Positions 27,280 through 38,292 of a stretch of 57,756 nt of DNA are shown one piece after another; within the stretch, counting starts at the first letter, position 1; each line of letters begins with the position of its first letter. The translations under genes and the position numbers were made by a program. Location: positions 1 through 57,756 of the forward strand of contig NZ_JAECZC010000035.1 of assembly GCF_016056305.1 (NCBI RefSeq), in the 5' to 3' direction. This DNA comes from Amazonocrinis nigriterrae CENA67 (GTDB lineage: Bacteria > Cyanobacteriota > Cyanobacteriia > Cyanobacteriales > Nostocaceae). A model generated the notes under the pieces. The model made no database searches and was not told where the DNA came from. It was given only the letters and a program-made list of their open reading frames with translations.

Positions 27280-30200
27280 TCATTGGTATAAATTTTGGAT
27301 ACAAGACATTTGTAACTTAATTATGTTGCTCATTTGTTGTAGTGAGTCTTGTCGCGTTTGTAAAAAAATCGCGTGAGATTTTGTAATTCTAGATGCATTT
27401 TCACTTAGCCTTTGATAGTAAGGGCTGTGTAAATCTGACAAATAGACTTCGTTAACCAAATTGGAATTTGTAGAGCTAGGTAAATTGTATTTACCGTTTT
27501 CATGTTCAGTTAAAAAATTTGTATACACTTGTGGCTTTTCTACAGATTGAGCATTACCTGTGGGTAGTGGTAAACTAGTAAAAATATTGCCATTTTTGAC
27601 AGCAATTTCATTTTGTTGAGTTTCTGCATTAATGAAGCCATGTACAGAAGTTTTGATATAATTTGGTATTAAGGAAGGATTCATTTTTGTAAATTCCTTT
27701 AAATCCATTAAATCTAAGTATCTAGACTGAGGTTTATTGTTAAGGCGATCGAAAGATTTAGCTGCTGTATCTTTATCAGTGTTTTCTAAAGCTATATTTT
27801 TTACCCTAGGTTGACTTGGAGTATAATTTTTTGGAACTTCCAAACTGCTCAAACTTCTCTTTTGCGTTTGAGAATACAGCGGTGATAAATCAATATCAAC
27901 TCGGTGACTGACGAGTTTTGCTAATGCTTTGATAATAGATGTATGGTCATCTATTCCTCTTTTGTTGAATGACACTGTGAGGTGTTCTTTTTGCTTGAGG
28001 TTCTCGCTAATCCATCTCGAACAGTTACTACCAACACCTACTTCAATAAATATTCTAGAGCCATCTTCATAAACACGGTTAATAAGCCGAGCAAAATCAA
28101 GTTCTTGGCAGAGATTTGTAGCAATGTTGTGTCCAATGGTATTACTATCAAGAGTAATAGGCTTGTATTCTGCTGCCGAATAAAAAATAGTTTCTGGTAC
28201 GTTTTGAATAGGTAAGGTACTAACTTTAACGAGTTCATTGTACTCAGAATGCATTGGTTCGCAATGAATTACATGATTGATGGGAGCAGGTAAAGCATTA
28301 CAATTTAAGGTTTTAATTACCCTCTGACAAGCTTGGGCTTCACCAGCAATCACAACTTCTTGTGGTGTATTAATCAGGATCAAATATACGCGACTCTCGT
28401 GTTTGATTACTTCTTTAACTTGAGATACTGGACACAACAGAATGTAGTTTTTCCAAAACTCTTCGCCTTGATAATCCTGTTTTTGAGGCAGTCCCCAATT
28501 CTCACGCACTGCATTTTTAGGGCCAGATAGACGTGTTTTAAAAAGAGCAGATGAGTTTAAGCCATCACTGCCATCTTGATAGCTCAAGCTAGTCCAGATA
28601 CCTTGAGCTATCATCATGCTGATTTCACCTAGGCTATACCCAAAGACACATTGGGGTTTAATTTGGAAATAATTCTCTAAAATTCCAGTCATAAGTCTGG
28701 CAAACAGCATTTCGGATTCCAGCATTCTAATGGGATTATCTAGCAATTGCTGTTCGAGGGCTTCTAGTTGTCTTGTTGATAATTTTTTGAAGCTTCTAGG
28801 ATAGAAAAATTTCTCTACGTTGGCGACACGACTATAAACGTTTTTGATGATCACATCATCGTAAACTTGAGGAAATAAACGAAAGAGATTCCGAGCTAGT
28901 CCGATATAACAAGTAAAAGACCCGGAGTAAACGAAAGCGATTTTACCTAGTTTACCCTGTGGATTTGCTGTAAAGTAGCTGCCTGTAGGAGTTAACCAAT
29001 CTTTTCCTGTCTCGAAAGCAACTTTAACTCCTTGAATTGCCCGTTGAATTTCTTTTGTTAATTCGTCTTGATTACGTCCAAGAATTGCCAGAGTATAAGT
29101 TGCGTTTTGATGCTCTTGAAAAGCCGTAAAATTCAAGCTAGCGGCAGCAGATAAGGAAGAGCTATTTTCAATAGTTTGTTGGAGGCTACAAATCTGGTTT
29201 AATAAAGTTGATTGATCATCAGCTGCGATCGCAAATAAATAAAAAGGCATTTGCTCTAAATATTTACTGCTGTGCTGTTGCTGATTTGGTTCCTCTGACA
29301 AAATTACATGTACGTAACTGCCATCTATCTCCATACTATTAATGGCAGCTATTCTTTTTGTGGCTCCTTTTTCTAAAAACCACGGTCTTGATTCACAAGC
29401 TACATAAAAAGGGCTGAAGCTCCACCCTTCGGGATTTTTGGGGCTAGACCATTGCGGAACTGCGGGAATATAGCGATGATACAAGCAAAGTGCAGTTTTG
29501 ATTAAACTCACTATTCCCGATGCTGCATACGTATGACCAACATTGGCTTTTACACTGCCAATTGCACAAGTTAAATTTTGTTCAGAAGTCCAATATGCGG
29601 ACAGCAAACCCTCAATTTCTGACTTATCCTGCTGCTGAATTCCACTACCGAAAACTTCCAAATAGCCAATGTCTGTTGGTTTGATAGCTGCTAAATTAAA
29701 AGCTGTCTGACAAGCTTGGGTTACTGCTTGTGAGTCAGAGATAGAGTTGTCTTTGCAAAGACTGAGGGCATCAATCACTGCATAGATGCGATCGCTATCT
29801 TGTTTTGCTGTATCGTAAAGTTTCAGCACTACAGCAGCTGCACCCTCGCCTATCATCCAGCCATTGACGTTTTTGTCATAACTGAGGGTATTTACACCGC
29901 TGTTGACTTGTGCAGTGCAATTGCGTTGTACAACGCTAGCGTAACTTCCTCCAAGGTCTACAGCACTGACCAAAACAGCGTCTACTTCTCTGACAGTGAG
30001 TAATTTTTGTGCTAATTCCAAAGCTTGGAATACGGAATTTTCTTTAGCATTCAGCTTAAATGAGGGGCCAGCAAAATTCCATAAACTGGAAATATAACTA
30101 GCTAGTCTATTTTCACTGTCACTTATTGCTTCTGTAGCTGTTGCGATTGCCACTGCTAATCTTGCTCCTTGATGCAGTCGCGCATCTTTGAGGGCATTAT

Positions 30201-30519
30201 CAGCTACTTTCAGCATCAACAGTTCTTGGGAGTTAAATTTATCCACCTCCTCTGGCTGTATTTGCAAAGATAAAGCTTCGTTTTCCAAATCTTCAATGTA
30301 TGCACCTAATGGTGGCTTGCCACTTTCAAAGCCATAGTTTTTCAGTAACTTTTCTTCTAGATATACTCCTTGCCATCGATTAGGAGGAAGGTTAATAAAG
30401 TGTTGATTTCCCTCATATATACTGCGTTCAAAATTATCCAATCCCTTGCAGTTTCCTAAAATGCAATCCATCCCAACAATTGCAATTTTGGGAATTTCAT
30501 TTTTGGCAAATCTATTCAT
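27280..30519 (-). CDS. PfaB/HglD-like KS-AT protein with degenerate KS
   Basis: 1079 residues. Residues 1 to about 420 have the KS fold (IPKIAIVGMDCILGNCKGLD, WMIGEGAAAVVLKL, SVKANVGHTYAASGIVSLIK). The nucleophilic Cys region reads LNAKENSVFQAL, with no Cys, and the usual HGTGT reads FGSGIQ, so this KS should not condense. An AT-like domain follows (about 520-850) with the active Ser in FGYSLGE near residue 626, but the entry motif GQGxQ is replaced by VYSGSFTCYIG. The last 150 residues are a linker and a helical tail. In PUFA synthases PfaB supplies an AT and a non-condensing KS-like domain beside PfaA; that role is inferred here. Confidence 0.85.
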   Translation of the reverse strand: MNRFAKNEIPKIAIVGMDCILGNCKGLDNFERSIYEGNQHFINLPPNRWQGVYLEEKLLKNYGFESGKPPLGAYIEDLENEALSLQIQPEEVDKFNSQELLMLKVADNALKDARLHQGARLAVAIATATEAISDSENRLASYISSLWNFAGPSFKLNAKENSVFQALELAQKLLTVREVDAVLVSAVDLGGSYASVVQRNCTAQVNSGVNTLSYDKNVNGWMIGEGAAAVVLKLYDTAKQDSDRIYAVIDALSLCKDNSISDSQAVTQACQTAFNLAAIKPTDIGYLEVFGSGIQQQDKSEIEGLLSAYWTSEQNLTCAIGSVKANVGHTYAASGIVSLIKTALCLYHRYIPAVPQWSSPKNPEGWSFSPFYVACESRPWFLEKGATKRIAAINSMEIDGSYVHVILSEEPNQQQHSSKYLEQMPFYLFAIAADDQSTLLNQICSLQQTIENSSSLSAAASLNFTAFQEHQNATYTLAILGRNQDELTKEIQRAIQGVKVAFETGKDWLTPTGSYFTANPQGKLGKIAFVYSGSFTCYIGLARNLFRLFPQVYDDVIIKNVYSRVANVEKFFYPRSFKKLSTRQLEALEQQLLDNPIRMLESEMLFARLMTGILENYFQIKPQCVFGYSLGEISMMIAQGIWTSLSYQDGSDGLNSSALFKTRLSGPKNAVRENWGLPQKQDYQGEEFWKNYILLCPVSQVKEVIKHESRVYLILINTPQEVVIAGEAQACQRVIKTLNCNALPAPINHVIHCEPMHSEYNELVKVSTLPIQNVPETIFYSAAEYKPITLDSNTIGHNIATNLCQELDFARLINRVYEDGSRIFIEVGVGSNCSRWISENLKQKEHLTVSFNKRGIDDHTSIIKALAKLVSHRVDIDLSPLYSQTQKRSLSSLEVPKNYTPSQPRVKNIALENTDKDTAAKSFDRLNNKPQSRYLDLMDLKEFTKMNPSLIPNYIKTSVHGFINAETQQNEIAVKNGNIFTSLPLPTGNAQSVEKPQVYTNFLTEHENGKYNLPSSTNSNLVNEVYLSDLHSPYYQRLSENASRITKSHAIFLQTRQDSLQQMSNIIKLQMSCIQNLYQ

Positions 30520-30540
30520 TACCTATCTCCTAACACGGTT

Positions 30541-30652
30541 TTATTTTTTAGCACGCAGAGGCGCAGAGGCGCAGAGGTGGAGAAGGAAGTGAGGAAATAA
30601 GGAATTTTGTAAGGTCTATTGAATTAATGTACTACCTATTCCCTATTACCTA
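30541..30652. repeat. CGCAGAGG octamer repeats between synthase genes
   Basis: Three CGCAGAGG units (30553-30576), then a purine-rich stretch and CTATTACC-type repeats. It lies between the large synthase stop and the PfaB-like start, with no terminator hairpin seen, so the two genes are likely cotranscribed. Confidence 0.6.
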
Positions 30653-33600
30653 TTACTTATTCCCTTTTAATTTTGTTGGTAAGGTTGTGCCCTTAGCTCC
30701 AATCATTCGGGAATATATTTGTCCTTGCCAGTCGTGGGCTATGACATCAGCAACTACAGCTGTATCAGTCTTTGATTTGATTTCGCAGGAGATGTAAAAG
30801 GTTTCACCAAATGGAATTGCTGCAAACTGTTCATACTGTTTGATTTCCGAAGGTAAACAACCTTCTTGGTGAAAATGTTGTGTCCAAATCCACAGGGAAT
30901 GTACATGAACGTCAGCAATATAAGGATTGAATGTTTGTACAGGAAATTGCCCTTGCTTACTTTCTGGAATATTTGGCAATTTACATTCAATAGTTATCTT
31001 TTCAGGATTGATATTGAAGACTGTTTTTACACCTTGAAAAGTAGTGCCGTGAAATAAGCTGGAATCCCCGTTTTGATAAAAGGTGTTGCTGTATTTGGGG
31101 TTTGTTTGCTCTTGGTTAAAAAACTCATAATTCGGAGCTATTGGAATTTGCTGCTTCAGATTGAGTTGGGCGCTGAAATGATAACGAATTTTTCCATAAT
31201 TATTACTCCATATCTTAGCATCAATTTCGATTTCTTTGGAAGAATTTTTAGCAATTTCTGACAAATCTAAAATGTATTCATCTGCCAAATTGTTGTCGAA
31301 GACAATTCCTTTCAAAATTTTATAGTTTTGGCAGCTAAAGAATTTGTAACCTGGATAGATTTGTTCGCAGGCATTAGCAAGCCATGCCATTGCACAAGTA
31401 GCTGGTAAAACAGGATTACCTAAAATTACATGGTCTTGTAAAAATGGATTGGCTGCTAATTTTAATCGGCGCTGGATACGAAAGGTGTTCAAATTAGGGT
31501 TCCATGTTTCAGGTCTGTATGTCAAGGGGCTACCAATGACTACTTGCACAGTTTCTTGATTTATAGCAGCCAGTTCTTCAACTAATATTTGCGTCCCTAG
31601 CTCAACGGGAATTGTTTCGATGTTGCGCTCAGCAAAAGCTCGCTTTAATTGAGGATTTACCATCCCACTTTCCCAAGGCCCCCAATTAATCGCTACTACA
31701 TGACAATTGGGATAATTAAGCTTGATTTTATGGGCAGATTTGTTGAGAATTTCATTAGCGATCGCATAATCTGTCTGTCCCACATTTCCATAAAAACCAA
31801 CCACTGAGGAAAACAGCACTAAATAATTTAGTTGGCTAGCTGGTACACACCGCAACAAATTTTCTAGACCTTTGACTTTGGCACCGTAAACTGTTTCAAA
31901 ATCTTGTGTTGTTTTTTTCTCAATTCGCTTATCGGCCAGATTCCCCGCGCCGTGAATAATTCCAGTCACAGCACCGAAACGTTCAATGATGGGAGTCAGT
32001 TGTTCTCTCAGGGCAATCTCATCAGTGATATCTACGCTGAGATATTCTGCTTGTCCACCCGCCTGTTCAATAGCTTTGAGGGTTGCGGCGATTTCTCGAC
32101 TCGATGCGATCGCCTGGAATTTTTTCTGCACCATTGCAGGTGTCGGTTTATCTCCTCTGGCTAAGAAATCCTCCATAATCTGCTTTTTCAATTCGGCCTC
32201 ATTTTGGAACTTCTCAGCCCATACATCAGGCCCAGCAGCAGAACGACCCAGCAAAATAAACTTGCATTGATAATGCTGTGCTAATTTGATCACGCACTCA
32301 GCAGTTATCCCTTTGGCACCACCACTGACAAGAAAGACTTGGGAATTGGGAATTGGGAATTGGGAATTGGGAATTGGGAATGGGGAATTGGGAATGGGGA
32401 ACTCGGGGCCCCCACGACCGAAGGGAGGAGCCACTGCGCTATCGCGCTCTGCCGACTTGAAGCATGTGGCGTTGGGGATTAGGGGCAATTGGGAATTGGA
32501 CTCAGATAAAAGACTTGCTCCCCATCTCCCCTGCTCCTCTGCTCCCTTTCTCCCCTGCTCACACACTAAGGTTACTCTCTGTTGGGAGTTATATCCCACT
32601 TCAACTACCAACTGATTGGGGTCGTGAAGTTCTGCGAGGATATAGTTGACTGCGGCTGTTGGAGCTAAATCAGGACTTAAATCGATCGCTCGACAAAATA
32701 CAGTTTCCCATTCCTGGTTCAAGGTTTTGGTGAGTCCGAATAGTCCAGCACTAATCACACCGAAGTTGGTTTTATATCCCAGTCCCAACTCACCATCGAG
32801 ACGAGCAACAGTCACAAAACAACTACGTCCATGAAATGCTGCTTGATTCAGCGGTTCTTTGAGATGTTTGGCGATTAAAAAGACGTGGCGGAGGATGGCT
32901 TTTTCTGCTTCTAGATAGCGGATTTCTTGGCTGTTTTGTTGGGAAATAACGGGATTGAGGTGAATGAAGGCGGCTATAGAACCGTAGTCAGTAGCGATCG
33001 CGCTTAACTGTTGTTGCAAATGCTCCTCACTCAAATCTCTGAGTACAACGCGATGGATTCCTTCAGATAAGGGTGATTTTTCTGCTACTAAGTTGGAAGG
33101 AAAACTCAAGACAACGGTTTTCCAGCCACGTTTGTAAAGTGCATCAGCTAGTTGCGATGTGGTGAGGGAACCATCATCGGTTACTAAAGCAATATGTCCC
33201 TCTGGTAGTGTGAAATCCAAAAAATCGGGTTCTGGTAAAAATTTGAGTCTGACAGGACTACGGAAAATATTGTGATTGACTTCTAGTTGCTTTTCGTCTA
33301 AAGATACAATTTCATCTGTATCTTCCAGATCCCCAGTCCCTAGTCGCCAATCCCCAGTCCCTAGTTCAATAGCTTTAGCTTGCTGTTGCATATATGTTGC
33401 TATTTCACCAAGGGTTCGCAGTTGCCCAAGTTCTTCTGGATTCGGTTGGGGTAAATCGGGGTATAGTTCTAACAGCGCTCCCAAGATTTCCACACGTTTG
33501 ATGGAATCAATTCCCAAATCCGCTTCGATATCCATTGACAACTCTAACATCTCTACTGGGTAGCCTGTTTTATCACTAACGACGGCTAACAAAGTTTGGC

Positions 33601-36600
33601 TGAGAGTATCTTTATCAAGGGTTATTGATGTTAGAGGCGCTGGTTTAATTGCGATTTCAGGCTCTTGATTTACTTCTTCATTGTGATATTCAGTTTCGGG
33701 AGATGAGGGGGATGGGGAGATGAGGAGGTGGGGCGATAGATGTGTTACAAGTTCTCCCCCGCTCCCCTGCTCCCCTGCTTCCCCTGCTTCCCCTGCTTCC
33801 CCTGCTCCCCCTGCTTCAATTGGTGTTGTTGAGATTTCTGGTACAAGAGTTCCCATGTACTCAACAATTTGGCTGAGGGTTCGTAGTTGACCTAGTTCTT
33901 CTGGATTCGGCTGAGGCAAATTGGGGTATAGCTCTAGCAGTCCTCCTAAGATTTCTACCCGTTTGATGGAATCAATCCCTAAATCTGCCTCGATATCCAT
34001 TGACAAATCCAACATTTCTATTGGATAGCCAGTTTTATCGCTGACGACGGTTAGCAGAGTTTGACTTAAGATTTTTTGATCAATAACTATCGATGGTGGC
34101 GGTACTATTTTTGCAGTGGTTTCGACAATTAGGTGAGCGTCATTGTCTTGATGTGCGTCTTCGATTAATTTTGCTTTATTCTTGACGCCGTTGCTTTTGC
34201 CATTGCTGTAGCCATTACTTGAGCCATTGCTAGCGGCAAATTTGTTGAACGGTACAGTAACTGATTCAGTTGTGGAAACAATAAGATCATCTTGTTTGCT
34301 GGGTGGAGTCTCGGTGAGATTGCGATCGCTGTTGATTTCTGTTTTCACCACAGGAGATCCTATGGAGTGTTTACCAACAATCAGCGAAGCATATTGTTGC
34401 TGAAGCAAATGGAAAAAGTTTTTTGTGTACTCTTTTTGATAGTTAAGATATTGCTCGTGAATCCGCAGAGTTTCAGCTTGATGATCGTGAAACCGCACAA
34501 TGCTGCGTTCTGTACTGGAGAGTGCAAGTTGTTGGAATGCCGTTTTTTGCTCAGCGAATTTACTATTTCCCCACAACATATTCTGCTGCTGCATCAATTG
34601 GAAAAAGGTTTTAGCATATTCCGTCTGATGGTTGAGGGATTGTTCATGAACATGCAAAATATCACGTTGATGACGATTGAATTCGATCAGGGTGTACTCT
34701 AAGCTATTTAAAACTTCTGAAGAACTGACTTGTGATTGGGAAGTTAATTGAGGAAAGTTGAGATCAAGCTCGTCTAATGCTTCGTCATCCCAAGACTTCA
34801 CTTCATCGTTGGCTACTTGCTTGTTTCCAGAAACCAAGGAATTGGGAAGCCAATTGTGAGCGGGAGTTTCTTCTATGGAATTAGTTAGCTTTTCTGCTGT
34901 ATTATTATTTGTCATTTGTACTTGATGCCCACTTTGCAGCGCTTTTTCAAAGGCTTGTTGCGTTTTTTCTGATACGTAGTTAGTGCTATTTATCCGCACA
35001 TTCAAGAGCTTGTTTGTGGAGCTTTCTGGCAGTTTTTGCTCTAGTTGGTAGGGGTCTAAATTTTGTAAAGACAAGCCAGCAACGCGTAATTGTACAACGG
35101 CTTCTCGCAGAGTGCGATCGCTATCTTTGGTTTGGCTAGCATTTAAAGCTACAGCTACGTAAGATTTATCTCGGAGGATGTCTTTGACTAAGTTGGTCAG
35201 AATGCTCCGCGGCCCAAATTCGATAAAGCAATAACCGCCTTCAGCATAAATGTTTTCAATTTCCTGCTTAAACAGTACCTGATTTATCAGATGTTCTTTG
35301 AGAATTTTTTGAATCGCTTTCGGCTCGTTGGGATAGGGTTTTCCTGTTAAGTTAGTGAAAACAGGGATTTGTGGCTCTTTGAAAGTAACTGTCTCAATTG
35401 CTTTGGCAAAAGGTTTTTGTGCATGACCTACTAGAGGTGTATGAAAAGCTGCTGAAACTCCCAATAAGATGTTAGAAAACTTTTCAGCTTTGAGAGCCTC
35501 TTGCACTTTGGCAATTTCAGCTTTTGCTCCTGCCAATACCACCTGATAATTGGAATTTAAGTTAGCAATGGTGACTTGAGGAAAACTCTTAATGATTTCT
35601 GAAACTTGATGAATATCTCCTCGCACCGCTAGCATCGCCCCAGGATCAAACTGGGGATCTTTGGGTGCAGCCATAGCTTGTCCCCTAGCTTTCACCAAGA
35701 ACAAGTAATCTTCGTCACTCAAAACACCCGCAGCCCACAAAGCAGTTAGTTCTCCAAAGCTATGTCCTGCGGCAAAATCTGGCTTTAACCCAGCTTGTTG
35801 CAATATCTTGAAAAGACCTGCACTCAATACTCCAATTGCTGGCTGGGCATATTCTGTTAATTGCAAAGCTTCTAGTTGAGCAGCCTTTTGATTTGGATCG
35901 AACACAGGGTTGGGAAAGACAACATTTGATAAAGGCTGTAAATTATCTTGGAGCAAAAGCTTGTCCATCTGGGCATAGATTTGTCGCAAGTCAGGGAAGT
36001 TAATCACCAATTCCTGACCCATCTCTAAGTATTGTGAACCTTGCCCAGAAAACAGCGCCACTACCTTTTTGTCTGTTCCCATACCAGTTTGGCGGTAGTA
36101 AATGCCTTGGGGATGCTCCCAGGATTCTGCTTGCGGCTGATTTTTGAGTAACTCAATTGTGATTTGCAACAATTCACAAGCTTGGCTCTTAGAATCGGCA
36201 ACAAACCCGACTCTGGCATGTGTCACGGGAATTTCTAGAGATTGACAGGCTGCAATCAGTTCTGCATAGTGCCGTTCTGCTGCATCAGATTTGAATTGAA
36301 GTTGAATTTCTTGACAGCGTGACAGCAATTGTTCAGGTGTTGATGCAAATAGAAGTACTGACTGAGAACTTTTGTGTAAACGATAAGGGCGGTTGTGTTC
36401 GCTTTCGTATTCTTCCAAGACAATGTGAAAATTAGTGCCGCCAAAGCCAAAAGAACTTACTCCTGCACGTCTTGGCTGAGCATCGGTGGTAATCCAAGGT
36501 CTTGTTTGGGTATTTAAATAAAATGGGGAGTTATCGATGTTTAGTTTCGGATGGGGTTTGGTGATGTTAATCGTAGCTGGCAATACTTTGTGGTGTAGAG

Positions 36601-37927
36601 CCAAAGCTGCCTTGATGATACTCGCCACACCAGCCGCAGCTTTTGTATGTCCAATTTGGGATTTAACAGTTCCTAGGGCAATATATTGTTTCTTTTGATT
36701 GTTTTCGCCAAAAACCTCTTTTATAGATGTAAATTCGGCGGGATCTCCGACCATAGTGCCTGTGCCATGTGCTTCAATCAAACCTACACTCTCAGGTGGT
36801 AATCCTGCATCTTCGTAGGCACGTTGCAAAGCTTTGATTTGACCTTCAGGACGTGGCGCATAGATGCTTTTATAGCGTCCATCGCTAGAAGTACCGATGC
36901 CTTTGATCACGGCATAGATTCGGTCGTTGTCTCGCTTGGCATCTTCCAGGCGCTTCAGCACCAACATCCCCACTCCTTCACCTAACATCATCCCATCTGA
37001 GTCTGCATCAAAAGGTTTGACATTTTCGCCAGGGGAAACAGCAGGGGTTTTGCTGAAACACATGTATGCAGAAATTGAGTTATCAGTGTCAACACCACCG
37101 GTCAGCATCATATCGGCTCGATGCTCAACTAACTCACTAATTGCCATTTTTAAGGCACTCAAGGAACTGGCACAAGCGGCATCTACTACACAGTTAAGCC
37201 CTCCTAAATCTAAGCGGTTGGCAATTCGCCCAGCAATGACGTTAGCTAGCATTCCGGGGAAGGCGTTTTCATTCCACTGCACATATGCACTTTTGATTTT
37301 CTCAACTATTTTTTGCGTATCTTCATCGGATAAGCCACTACTTTTAAGGACTTTTTCCCAAATTGGATACTGCAATCTAGAAGCAAGGGGTACAGCTAAT
37401 TGTCTGCCGATCGCCACACCTAAGACTACACCAGTGCGATCGCGATTAAACTGCCGCAATTCACTGTAACCTGCATCTTCTATGGCGGCTTTGGCAATAA
37501 CCAAACCGAGTAACTGCGAAATGTCTGTAACTTCTAAAGTGTTGGGTGGCAATCCAAATTCCATCGGATTGAAATCAATGTCTGGAATGAATCCACCTCG
37601 TTTACAGTAGGTTTTATCTGGTGTTTTGGGGTTAGGGTCGTAGTAGTCTTCAATACTCCAGCGTGAAGGAGGAACATCAGTTATACAATCAGCTTTGTGA
37701 ATAATATTTTCCCAATATTCTTGTAAATTTTTTGATTTTGGGAATATAGATGCCATACCAATGATGGCTATAGGATTTTGTTGCAGTTGTCTATTTATGG
37801 TGTTAGTTCGTGGTGCATTTTCAACCATAGTTTTTTTCACCTGTATGAGCTTAAGCAGAGTCTTTTCACAATTGCTTACTTCGTCTTCCAACTGTGCTAA
37901 GACAGCTTCAATCCTAGAAGCAGCCAT
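30653..37927 (-). CDS. Large PfaA/HglE-like synthase: KS-AT-ACP-ACP-KR-DH
   Basis: About 2424 residues from the ATG at 37927 ([20 protein letters not shown]); the frame is open a further 42 codons upstream but those look non-conserved. Domains, numbered on the longer frame: KS (93-550; Cys in [21 protein letters not shown]), AT (664-970; GQGSQ, GHSFGE), two copies of a HEQ-type helical repeat (near 1131 and 1198), ACP1 (1328-1400) and ACP2 (1484-1555), both with LGIDSIKR, a KR structural part (1608-1820), the KR catalytic part (1906-2160; [21 protein letters not shown]) and a DH-type hot-dog domain (2188-2466; [12 protein letters not shown]). This is the order of the PUFA-synthase/heterocyst-glycolipid family, so it probably builds a long hydroxylated or polyene acyl chain iteratively. 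Repeat DNA is inserted in frame at three linkers. Confidence 0.9.
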   Translation of the reverse strand: MAASRIEAVLAQLEDEVSNCEKTLLKLIQVKKTMVENAPRTNTINRQLQQNPIAIIGMASIFPKSKNLQEYWENIIHKADCITDVPPSRWSIEDYYDPNPKTPDKTYCKRGGFIPDIDFNPMEFGLPPNTLEVTDISQLLGLVIAKAAIEDAGYSELRQFNRDRTGVVLGVAIGRQLAVPLASRLQYPIWEKVLKSSGLSDEDTQKIVEKIKSAYVQWNENAFPGMLANVIAGRIANRLDLGGLNCVVDAACASSLSALKMAISELVEHRADMMLTGGVDTDNSISAYMCFSKTPAVSPGENVKPFDADSDGMMLGEGVGMLVLKRLEDAKRDNDRIYAVIKGIGTSSDGRYKSIYAPRPEGQIKALQRAYEDAGLPPESVGLIEAHGTGTMVGDPAEFTSIKEVFGENNQKKQYIALGTVKSQIGHTKAAAGVASIIKAALALHHKVLPATINITKPHPKLNIDNSPFYLNTQTRPWITTDAQPRRAGVSSFGFGGTNFHIVLEEYESEHNRPYRLHKSSQSVLLFASTPEQLLSRCQEIQLQFKSDAAERHYAELIAACQSLEIPVTHARVGFVADSKSQACELLQITIELLKNQPQAESWEHPQGIYYRQTGMGTDKKVVALFSGQGSQYLEMGQELVINFPDLRQIYAQMDKLLLQDNLQPLSNVVFPNPVFDPNQKAAQLEALQLTEYAQPAIGVLSAGLFKILQQAGLKPDFAAGHSFGELTALWAAGVLSDEDYLFLVKARGQAMAAPKDPQFDPGAMLAVRGDIHQVSEIIKSFPQVTIANLNSNYQVVLAGAKAEIAKVQEALKAEKFSNILLGVSAAFHTPLVGHAQKPFAKAIETVTFKEPQIPVFTNLTGKPYPNEPKAIQKILKEHLINQVLFKQEIENIYAEGGYCFIEFGPRSILTNLVKDILRDKSYVAVALNASQTKDSDRTLREAVVQLRVAGLSLQNLDPYQLEQKLPESSTNKLLNVRINSTNYVSEKTQQAFEKALQSGHQVQMTNNNTAEKLTNSIEETPAHNWLPNSLVSGNKQVANDEVKSWDDEALDELDLNFPQLTSQSQVSSSEVLNSLEYTLIEFNRHQRDILHVHEQSLNHQTEYAKTFFQLMQQQNMLWGNSKFAEQKTAFQQLALSSTERSIVRFHDHQAETLRIHEQYLNYQKEYTKNFFHLLQQQYASLIVGKHSIGSPVVKTEINSDRNLTETPPSKQDDLIVSTTESVTVPFNKFAASNGSSNGYSNGKSNGVKNKAKLIEDAHQDNDAHLIVETTAKIVPPPSIVIDQKILSQTLLTVVSDKTGYPIEMLDLSMDIEADLGIDSIKRVEILGGLLELYPNLPQPNPEELGQLRTLSQIVEYMGTLVPEISTTPIEAGGAGEAGEAGEAGEQGSGGELVTHLSPHLLISPSPSSPETEYHNEEVNQEPEIAIKPAPLTSITLDKDTLSQTLLAVVSDKTGYPVEMLELSMDIEADLGIDSIKRVEILGALLELYPDLPQPNPEELGQLRTLGEIATYMQQQAKAIELGTGDWRLGTGDLEDTDEIVSLDEKQLEVNHNIFRSPVRLKFLPEPDFLDFTLPEGHIALVTDDGSLTTSQLADALYKRGWKTVVLSFPSNLVAEKSPLSEGIHRVVLRDLSEEHLQQQLSAIATDYGSIAAFIHLNPVISQQNSQEIRYLEAEKAILRHVFLIAKHLKEPLNQAAFHGRSCFVTVARLDGELGLGYKTNFGVISAGLFGLTKTLNQEWETVFCRAIDLSPDLAPTAAVNYILAELHDPNQLVVEVGYNSQQRVTLVCEQGRKGAEEQGRWGASLLSESNSQLPLIPNATCFKSAERDSAVAPPFGRGGPEFPIPNSPFPIPNSQFPIPNSQVFLVSGGAKGITAECVIKLAQHYQCKFILLGRSAAGPDVWAEKFQNEAELKKQIMEDFLARGDKPTPAMVQKKFQAIASSREIAATLKAIEQAGGQAEYLSVDITDEIALREQLTPIIERFGAVTGIIHGAGNLADKRIEKKTTQDFETVYGAKVKGLENLLRCVPASQLNYLVLFSSVVGFYGNVGQTDYAIANEILNKSAHKIKLNYPNCHVVAINWGPWESGMVNPQLKRAFAERNIETIPVELGTQILVEELAAINQETVQVVIGSPLTYRPETWNPNLNTFRIQRRLKLAANPFLQDHVILGNPVLPATCAMAWLANACEQIYPGYKFFSCQNYKILKGIVFDNNLADEYILDLSEIAKNSSKEIEIDAKIWSNNYGKIRYHFSAQLNLKQQIPIAPNYEFFNQEQTNPKYSNTFYQNGDSSLFHGTTFQGVKTVFNINPEKITIECKLPNIPESKQGQFPVQTFNPYIADVHVHSLWIWTQHFHQEGCLPSEIKQYEQFAAIPFGETFYISCEIKSKTDTAVVADVIAHDWQGQIYSRMIGAKGTTLPTKLKGNK
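32335..32568. repeat. Dispersed repeat inserted in frame inside the synthase gene
   Basis: GGGAATT heptamers (32340-32395), a GC-rich module (32396-32490) nearly identical to 51838-51932, more heptamers, and a CT-rich stretch (32520-32565), all typical of spacers. In the synthase frame they read as [20 protein letters not shown] and [14 protein letters not shown], about 75 residues between the KR structural and catalytic parts, ending one residue before the KR nucleotide-binding motif. Confidence 0.85.
33310..33365. repeat. Short repeat inside the synthase gene, ACP2-KR linker
   Basis: TCCCCAGTCCCTAGTCGCCA with a second, shifted TCCCCAGTCCCTAG copy, read in frame as [17 protein letters not shown]. 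It is the CCCCAGTCCCTA type that also occurs between genes near 4370 and 45410. Confidence 0.7.
33750..33825. repeat. CCCCTGCTT repeats inside the synthase gene, ACP1-ACP2 linker
   Basis: About six units of CTTCCCCTG, read in frame as [16 protein letters not shown]. The unit length is a multiple of three, so gain or loss of units keeps the frame open. The linker continues as a low-complexity SPSPSSP stretch. Confidence 0.8.
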
Positions 37928-38292
37928 GACTTCATCTTCACTCTTGTGCTTGTAAATCGTAGATGTGTTGAGAAATGTAGTTCCTCTACAAATCAAGAAA
38001 GTTGAGATTATCCTTGAGGGAAAATACTTCTTTTGCGAAATATAATTATCCATAGCTTCAAGGCTACATCATAAGTGGGGGAGTAGCTCAAGCTTGGGAT
38101 AGTTCAATGCAGTAAACTTATCCTGGTGCATGTCATCCTATCAAATTGCCACTTGCGCTTATAGTAGACTGGTTGTTACTGCATTGCAACTGATATGCAA
38201 CTTAAATGCAACTGAATAAAGGATAATGACTGTAGACGCCCTTTGTGTGGCTGATTGCAGTCTCGGTTGCAGACTAAAACCTTAGTGTCAGT
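37928..38292. other. Upstream region of the synthase cluster
   Basis: Holds the leader of the large synthase gene. The TTGCAACTGATATGCAACTTAA stretch (38186-38207) has a direct repeat of TGCAACT. No GTAN8TAC (NtcA-type) site was found by eye. Confidence 0.4.

Noticed and set aside
34292-34702. 136-codon plus-strand ORF inside the large synthase gene
   Set aside because: Antisense shadow of the HEQ linker-coding region; no start signal or protein features.
36927-37469. 180-codon plus-strand ORF opposite the KS domain
   Set aside because: Shadow of a strongly conserved KS-coding sequence on the other strand.
38186-38207. NtcA-type site upstream of the synthase cluster
   Set aside because: No GTAN8TAC match could be found by eye in the upstream region; the TGCAACT direct repeat does not fit.
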